NCBI GenBank assembly: GCA_031256525.1 | Contig: JAIRQK010000127.1 | Coordinates: 1 to 10,786 of the forward strand | Reading direction: 5' to 3' | DNA length: 10,786 nucleotides | Source: Campylobacteraceae bacterium | GTDB taxonomy: Bacteria > Campylobacterota > Campylobacteria > Campylobacterales > Campylobacteraceae | Shown: positions 7,014-10,786 of the stretch, piece after piece | Layout of the letters: the number at the start of each line of letters is the position of its first letter | Numbering within the stretch: position 1 is the stretch's first letter | Notes under the pieces: generated by a model | The model's input: the letters and a program-made list of their open reading frames with translations, nothing else | Told to the model about the DNA's origin: nothing | The model's database searches: none | Program-made: the position numbers and the translations under genes

Positions 7014-8273
7014 TTATCTCTTTGATTTATCTCTTATGTAATTTAATAGACTTTTTGTTTTTGGATTTGCCCTTGTTAAAATACAATGAAGTTCCATACT
7101 ATTTTCTGGGCTATATTTAACCAACATAACTATATTACTATACTCCAACATCAATCCATCAGCTATAAGTTTTCTATCATCAATACGTGCCGTAGTACCA
7201 AATACTGCAATATAATAATTATCATTAAGCAATAGAGGGTGTGGTTCAGGCGACCGTATACTATATCCTTGAGGTAGATTGATATGATCTGGTGGGAAAA
7301 AACCGGTCTCACTATATAAGTTCGCTACACTTTTATACAATATTTCGCCACCCAATTTAAAATCTGTATTGCTTAATTGCCTACCTTTAAGTTCTCCATT
7401 TTTAAGCTCAAGCATTCCTAATACATATGTAGGTATTGAATTGTTATATTTTGCCATGGTCTTATTATACTCTTCATCATATTTTGCTTTTCTTATTTTT
7501 TCATGCTCAATATCCAAATCATGTTTTAGCTTCTCTATTGCTTTGCCATCCTCTTTACTCATATAACGTAAATCAACTCTATATTCATATCCTTCACTTG
7601 TTTTAAACACGGCTTCATCAACCCCATCATTATTTATATCAAAATAACTAATTTTTATGGACCAACGACCTATATCTTTCCACCCAACCCAATTAAACTC
7701 TTTAGTTTTTAAAATATTATTACCAAAATCAAAATCTTCAAATGGACTATCTTCTGGTTTTAGGAGTTTTGAGTGAGATTTTTTTAAATTATCATTTAAA
7801 AGATATGTAAAATATTTGCAAGTTTGGTTATCTGCTTCATGTACTAATCTAAATTCATCTTTTTGAAGATAGAAAAGTCTATCGTTGTACACATCTTTTA
7901 AACAATCACTTGTAGTATCATTATGTTTGCCACCCCAATCTGTCCAGCAATTTGTTTTATCCCTATACCTTAACCATTTCCTTTGTTCACTTATGAGTTG
8001 TTGTTTTTGAGTTTCATTTGAGACAGGGAGCATATGTTTATATGCCCAATAAGAATATGATGTTTCATTTGAGATAGAGAGCATATATTTATATGCTTTT
8101 GCCATTTCATTATCAAGTTTTGATAACTCTTCATCTGAACAGATTAACTTTTCAACCCTATTTAGTTTCATTTCATTTGAACAATCAAAACTTGGAGAGA
8201 ATGTTTTATTTTCGCAGAGTGATAGGGTTATTGTTAAACCTAAGAGCATTGATATTTTAAGTAGTGTTTTCAT
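7014..8273 (-). CDS. Exported LprI-like (DUF1311) N-terminal domain protein
   Basis: A 419-residue protein with a signal peptide (about 1-20, ending LSLC, a poor lipobox, so more likely type I or uncertain). An LprI-like domain spans about 29-138: FDCS, a conserved VEKLICSDEELSKLDNEMAKAY helix, EQRKWLRYRD (96-105), and four cysteines (31, 45, 109, 124) likely to form two disulfides. Related lysozyme-inhibitor LprI proteins act in the envelope, but the function here is unproven. The domain carries a 17-residue tandem duplication, AYKYMLSISNET (60-71) and AYKHMLPVSNET (77-88), lengthening the helical hairpin. The remaining ~280 residues match no family I recognise. They contain FDINNDGVDEAVF (211-223), a DxNxDGxDE calcium-binding-like loop as in FG-GAP or dockerin-type repeats, and a charged helix (240-272). 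The ATG has AAGGA seven bases upstream. Confidence 0.75.
   Translation of the reverse strand: MKTLLKISMLLGLTITLSLCENKTFSPSFDCSNEMKLNRVEKLICSDEELSKLDNEMAKAYKYMLSISNETSYSYWAYKHMLPVSNETQKQQLISEQRKWLRYRDKTNCWTDWGGKHNDTTSDCLKDVYNDRLFYLQKDEFRLVHEADNQTCKYFTYLLNDNLKKSHSKLLKPEDSPFEDFDFGNNILKTKEFNWVGWKDIGRWSIKISYFDINNDGVDEAVFKTSEGYEYRVDLRYMSKEDGKAIEKLKHDLDIEHEKIRKAKYDEEYNKTMAKYNNSIPTYVLGMLELKNGELKGRQLSNTDFKLGGEILYKSVANLYSETGFFPPDHINLPQGYSIRSPEPHPLLLNDNYYIAVFGTTARIDDRKLIADGLMLEYSNIVMLVKYSPENSMELHCILTRANPKTKSLLNYIRDKSKR
8011..8096 (-). repeat. 51-bp period tandem duplication inside the LprI-like gene
   Basis: Bases 8011-8045 and 8062-8096 match at 32 of 35 positions and are spaced exactly 51 bases, so the frame is kept. 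They encode the paired segments AYKYMLSISNET and AYKHMLPVSNET in the LprI-like domain. The three differences are all transitions, consistent with a fairly recent duplication. Confidence 0.85.
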
Positions 8274-8521
8274 TATTTAGTCCTTTCCATATTTTCCCCT
8301 CAACACAGATAAATAAATTTTCTAAAAAAGAAATTAAAACATATTTTGACATAAGAATTACTTTACGCTTATTTATAAAAATAGTTTATTCTTTTGAATG
8401 GTATGGAATATCTATTGTACATATAGGTATTATGAACGAGGAAAAGATTTGGTTAAAGTTTTGCTCATTATCAAAGCCTACACGCAAATTTTCTTCACAT
8501 GTAAGCTCTGTTAGTTAAAAA
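8274..8521. other. Intergenic region between helicase and LprI-like gene
   Basis: This 248-base spacer separates two minus-strand genes. The ribosome binding site of the LprI-like gene (AAGGA on the minus strand, about 8281-8285) lies at its left end. A minus-strand TATAAA (8372-8377) is one possible -10 box, with a leader near 90 nt, but without a -35. No GC-rich hairpin with a T-run marks the helicase end. An 84-codon plus-strand open frame (GTG at 8264) spans the spacer; it resembles no family, overlaps the start of the LprI-like gene and lacks a ribosome binding site. Confidence 0.4.
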
Positions 8522-10096
8522 CTATTTTTTAAAATTGGACTTGTTGTTATCTTTTTTTCTGCTTGAAGATTTTTTACTATCACTGTTTTTGTTGCGAGAA
8601 AATTTTTCATCTTTTCTTTTAAAGTTACCGCTACCTTTACTATCTTTGTCCATTTTTTTTCTATCATTGTCTCTATCGCCACTTCTATCGTTGTTTCTAT
8701 TGCCTCTATTATTTCTTTTTTGCCTGTTGTTTTTATGTTTTCTCTCTTCGTTCATACGAAAATCTTTTACGATTTTTTCAAAAGATTTGTTGTCGATTCC
8801 GATTGATTCTGGTCCTTTAAAAATATCCTTATTTATTAAAAGAGAGATTGTTTTACAAGCAATTTGAGCCAAATCCATCTCCTCTTCAAGTGCATTCAAT
8901 ATTTTAACAGAAGCCTCATCTATAGAGGTTTTTTTAATCATTTTAACTGTTTTTTGGAGCGAACTCTCTTTTAGCTCATTCAATGATGGAATCTGTTTTT
9001 GTTTCACTTCCCCACCAACGCTTTTTGATATTCTTGAAAGACTGTTAAACTCTATTGGCGTAAGGAGTGTTATCGCCGTTCCTTTTTGTCCAGCGCGTCC
9101 TGTTCGTCCAATCCTATGCACATAACTTTCAGGGTCAAACGGTATGTGATAATTAAAAACATGAGATATATCTTTTATATTTATCCCGCGTGCTGCAACA
9201 TCAGTTGCTACTAATATGTTAATGTTAGAGTTTCTAAAAGCCTTTATAGTCTCTTCGCGTGCATTTTGGTCCATATCGCCATGAAGACATTTTGCTATAA
9301 AGCCAGAAGCAATAAGTTTTGTTGTAAGTCTATCAACCTCTTTTTTCATTCTGCAAAATATAATTGATTTTGTTGGTTCAAATGAATCAAGAAGCCTTAT
9401 GATAGCATCGTCTCTTTCATGCTCTTCTATAACATAGTAGTGTTGTTCAATATCTGAGTTAGTTGTGATATTTTGAGGCGTTACGCTTATGAATATCGGC
9501 TCATTTAGTATCTTTTTCGCAAGTTTTTTAATAGGTTCCGGCATAGTTGCACTAAAAAGCATTGTTTGTCTGTTTTGTGGTAAATATGAAAAAATAGATT
9601 CAATATCTTCTAAAAAACCCATATCAAGCATCTCATCAGCTTCATCAAGTACAACGATACTTGGTTCAAATTTACTAAGTCTATTGTTTTTAAGAAGGTC
9701 TAACAAACGTCCCGGAGTTGCTACAACAACGTTAGAGCCTTTTTCGATAAGTTTAAGTTGTCTAGAGTATGAGCTTTGCCCATAAATAGTAACTGTGTGG
9801 ATATTTCTATGTTTGCCAAGAGAGTACATTTCATCACTAACTTGAGTTGCCAACTCTCTTGTTGGTGTTATAACTAAAATTTGTACATCTTTGTTATCAG
9901 GGTCAATTTTGCTTAATGCTGGAAGTGAAAAAGCAGCGGTTTTTCCAGTTCCAGTTTGTGCTTGAGCAACTATATCAGAGCCCTTTAATATAAGAGGAAT
10001 TGCCTCTTTTTGTATTGGGCTTGGTTCGCGAAAACCAGCCTCTTTTACAGCACTAAGTATATCTTTGTGCAGTCCAAATGATTCAAATGTTTGCAT
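8522..10096 (-). CDS. deaD: DEAD-box ATP-dependent RNA helicase (DeaD/CsdA-like)
   Basis: A 524-residue cytoplasmic RNA helicase that unwinds short RNA duplexes with ATP, typically in ribosome assembly, mRNA decay and cold adaptation. Motifs appear in order: Q motif with FESFG and PSPIQ (4-29), I AQTGTGKT (46-53), Ia PTREL (78-82), Ib TPGR (127-130), II DEAD (151-154), III SAT (182-184), IV IIFCR (245-249), V ATDVAARGIN (297-306) and VI HRIGRTGRAG (327-336). After the core, IPSLNEL (369-375) and the helical stretch to about 448 resemble the CsdA/DeaD dimerisation region. The last ~75 residues are a lysine-, arginine- and asparagine-rich, disordered RNA-binding tail. The Helicobacter pylori homologue RhpA works with RNase J; a similar role is inferred only. 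The start has AGGAAA (10103-10108) six bases before ATG. The structured leader suggests RNA-level regulation. Confidence 0.95.
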   Translation of the reverse strand: MQTFESFGLHKDILSAVKEAGFREPSPIQKEAIPLILKGSDIVAQAQTGTGKTAAFSLPALSKIDPDNKDVQILVITPTRELATQVSDEMYSLGKHRNIHTVTIYGQSSYSRQLKLIEKGSNVVVATPGRLLDLLKNNRLSKFEPSIVVLDEADEMLDMGFLEDIESIFSYLPQNRQTMLFSATMPEPIKKLAKKILNEPIFISVTPQNITTNSDIEQHYYVIEEHERDDAIIRLLDSFEPTKSIIFCRMKKEVDRLTTKLIASGFIAKCLHGDMDQNAREETIKAFRNSNINILVATDVAARGINIKDISHVFNYHIPFDPESYVHRIGRTGRAGQKGTAITLLTPIEFNSLSRISKSVGGEVKQKQIPSLNELKESSLQKTVKMIKKTSIDEASVKILNALEEEMDLAQIACKTISLLINKDIFKGPESIGIDNKSFEKIVKDFRMNEERKHKNNRQKRNNRGNRNNDRSGDRDNDRKKMDKDSKGSGNFKRKDEKFSRNKNSDSKKSSSRKKDNNKSNFKK

Positions 10097-10236
10097 TGTC
10101 GTTTTCCTAAATTAATTTATCATAGCTTTTGGTGTTTTATCTTATAAGCGCCCACCAAAACAGCAATATTTTTAGGCAGACAAATTTGCACAAGATGAAA
10201 GTTTGTGCGACAAGATAGTTTGCATTTTTTGCTAAG
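10097..10236 (-). promoter_or_regulatory. Structured 5' leader of the DEAD-box helicase mRNA
   Basis: From the predicted start at about 10236 to the ATG at 10096 the leader is about 140 nt. Two inverted repeats are visible. The distal one pairs GCACAA and TTGTGC (10188-10193 with 10203-10208, loop 9). The proximal one pairs 8 bases (10127-10134 with 10153-10160, loop 18), extended by two GC pairs past a 2-base bulge. A 17-codon ORF (10225-10172) also lies here. Long structured leaders are known for cold-induced helicase mRNAs such as E. coli csdA; the regulatory role here is inference. Confidence 0.5.
10125..10164 (-). promoter_or_regulatory. Leader hairpin just upstream of the helicase ribosome binding site
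   Basis: Arms TTTTGGTG and CACCAAAA pair perfectly (8 bp). A GC/GC pair beyond a two-base UG bulge extends the stem to 10 bp. The 18-base loop contains the 8-base palindrome CTTATAAG (10141-10148), which could allow loop-loop dimers. The stem ends 16 bases before the AGGAAA site. No T-run follows it, so it is not an intrinsic terminator. Confidence 0.5.
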
Positions 10237-10242
10237 AGGCGA

Positions 10243-10271
10243 ATTATACCCAAATGAGATAAAAAATACAA
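10243..10271 (-). promoter_or_regulatory. Promoter of the DEAD-box helicase gene
   Basis: On the minus strand TTGTAT (10271-10266) is followed after exactly 17 bases by a perfect TATAAT (10248-10243). The -10 is strong and the -35 matches three of six consensus bases. The predicted start is near 10236. It lies between nifU and the helicase gene, so the helicase need not depend on read-through from nifU. Confidence 0.6.
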
Positions 10272-10349
10272 CATAAATTTAACATTATGAAATATTTATA
10301 AATTCATACACATAAAAATAAGTAGTCAATACACAACATTTCACCCATT

Positions 10350-10398
10350 TTTAATAGCTTATGCAACATTTTTTCAATTAAACACATAAGCTATTAAA
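10350..10398 (-). terminator. Perfect 14-bp inverted repeat at the nifU stop codon
   Basis: TTTAATAGCTTATG (10350-10363) and CATAAGCTATTAAA (10385-10398) are perfect complements around a 21-base loop. The right arm contains the nifU TAA stop, followed in frame by TAG. Its position at the transcript end suggests a terminator or 3'-end stabilising hairpin. However, the stem has only three G-C pairs and no T-run follows on the minus strand, so the terminator call is uncertain. Confidence 0.4.
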
Positions 10399-10786
10399 CT
10401 GGTAAAACTCGTATATTTGGACTAATTTTTTCTTGCAATACTGACTCAATCGCATAAAGTGTGCCTGTTGCTCCACTTGCACATCCATGACACGCCCCAA
10501 GATATCTTATAAATATATCAATATACTCGTTATCCTCTTTGATGTCGATGATCTCCATATTTCCCCCGTCCATTATAAGCATCGGACGAATATCAGCATC
10601 AAGCACTGCATCAATGACTTTAAATTTTTGCAAAACACTCATTTGACTAAATGGCGTCTCATTTGTGCTACAAGATGAACTATTTGATAATTTTTCTATT
10701 TCCATTTCATCCCTTGTATTTTTTAGTATATCCACCAAATAATACTCTTTCTTCTCATGACCGCCCGGTTTTACGCACGACTTACA
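10394..10786 (-). CDS. nifU: NifU Fe-S cluster scaffold, C-terminal part (cut by window edge)
   Basis: 130 residues are visible; the frame stays open to the right edge, so the true start and the N-terminal IscU-like domain lie outside. The first residues, CKSCVKPGGHEKKEYYLVDI, are the end of the central [2Fe-2S] domain (Fer2_BFD type), whose last two cluster ligands are Cys1 and Cys4 here. After a Ser-rich linker (about 34-48) comes the C-terminal NifU domain (about 50-130), with PMLIMDGGNMEI (68-79) and the cluster-binding GACHGC (97-102; Cys99 and Cys102). NifU assembles Fe-S clusters with the cysteine desulfurase NifS; in Campylobacterota this NIF-type pair serves as the general system rather than only nitrogenase. 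An in-frame TTG at 10738 is not a plausible start because family sequence continues upstream of it. Confidence 0.93.
   Translation of the reverse strand, partial: CKSCVKPGGHEKKEYYLVDILKNTRDEMEIEKLSNSSSCSTNETPFSQMSVLQKFKVIDAVLDADIRPMLIMDGGNMEIIDIKEDNEYIDIFIRYLGACHGCASGATGTLYAIESVLQEKISPNIRVLPV

Noticed and set aside
8346..8351. Perfect TTGACA -35-like box on the plus strand
   Set aside because: No suitable -10 box lies 16-18 bases downstream (the nearest TATAAA is 22 bases away) and no plus-strand gene follows.
8264..8518. 84-codon plus-strand open frame across the helicase/LprI-like spacer
   Set aside because: It starts with GTG inside the first codons of the LprI-like gene, has no ribosome binding site, resembles no family and has no expected amino-acid pattern; probably chance in AT-rich spacer.
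8535..8867. 110-codon leucine/phenylalanine-rich plus-strand frame
   Set aside because: It is the antisense of the helicase's Lys/Arg/Asn-rich tail; its hydrophobic repeats only reflect AAA/AGA codons on the other strand.
10187..10220. Imperfect direct repeat ACAAGAT...AGTTTG (10190 and 10210) as an operator or CRISPR-like unit
   Set aside because: Only two short copies 20 bases apart, with unequal internal spacing; partly explained by the overlapping hairpin.

Overview
This AT-rich window comes from the chromosome of a bacterium that is most likely a member of the Campylobacterota (Epsilonproteobacteria). Three things point there. It encodes the carboxy(nor)spermidine route to polyamines, as a dehydrogenase and decarboxylase pair. 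A multidomain NifU, used in this phylum as the housekeeping Fe-S scaffold, runs off the right edge. Promoters have clear TATAAT-like -10 boxes with weak -35 boxes. I cannot fix the genus from the sequence alone. No rRNA, tRNA, CRISPR array, transposase or phage gene is visible.

Left part (1-2915): a minus-strand lipoprotein with two META/HslJ-type domains (98-949) is divergent from a small plus-strand membrane-anchored protein of unknown function (1124-1579). That gene converges on a minus-strand MFS exporter (1599-2915), whose C-terminal tail resembles the small ferredoxin-like YAM domain of YajR.

Centre (3047-6949): a plus-strand cluster. It holds the house-cleaning nucleotide pyrophosphatase RdgB/HAM1 (3047-3643), carboxy(nor)spermidine dehydrogenase (3655-4869), a short VanW-family protein (4879-5709) and carboxy(nor)spermidine decarboxylase NspC (5792-6949). 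The first three are 9-11 bases apart and look co-transcribed. nspC follows after 82 bases and may also have its own promoter (TATAAT at 5759-5764). The two polyamine enzymes catalyse consecutive steps: aspartate semialdehyde plus a diamine gives the carboxy-polyamine, which is decarboxylated to spermidine or norspermidine. The VanW protein between them has no known biochemical role.

Right part (7014-10786), all minus strand: an exported LprI-like (DUF1311) protein with a recent 51-bp internal duplication (7014-8273), a DEAD-box RNA helicase with a basic disordered tail (8522-10096), and the 3' part of nifU (10394 to the edge). The helicase has a good promoter about 150 bases upstream. Its structured leader of about 140 nt holds two hairpins and a possible 17-codon upstream ORF, which suggests post-transcriptional control. 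A perfect 14-bp inverted repeat overlaps the nifU stop codon.

I see no clear new defence or mobile system. The best leads are the VanW gene embedded in the polyamine pair, the helicase leader, and the LprI-domain duplication.
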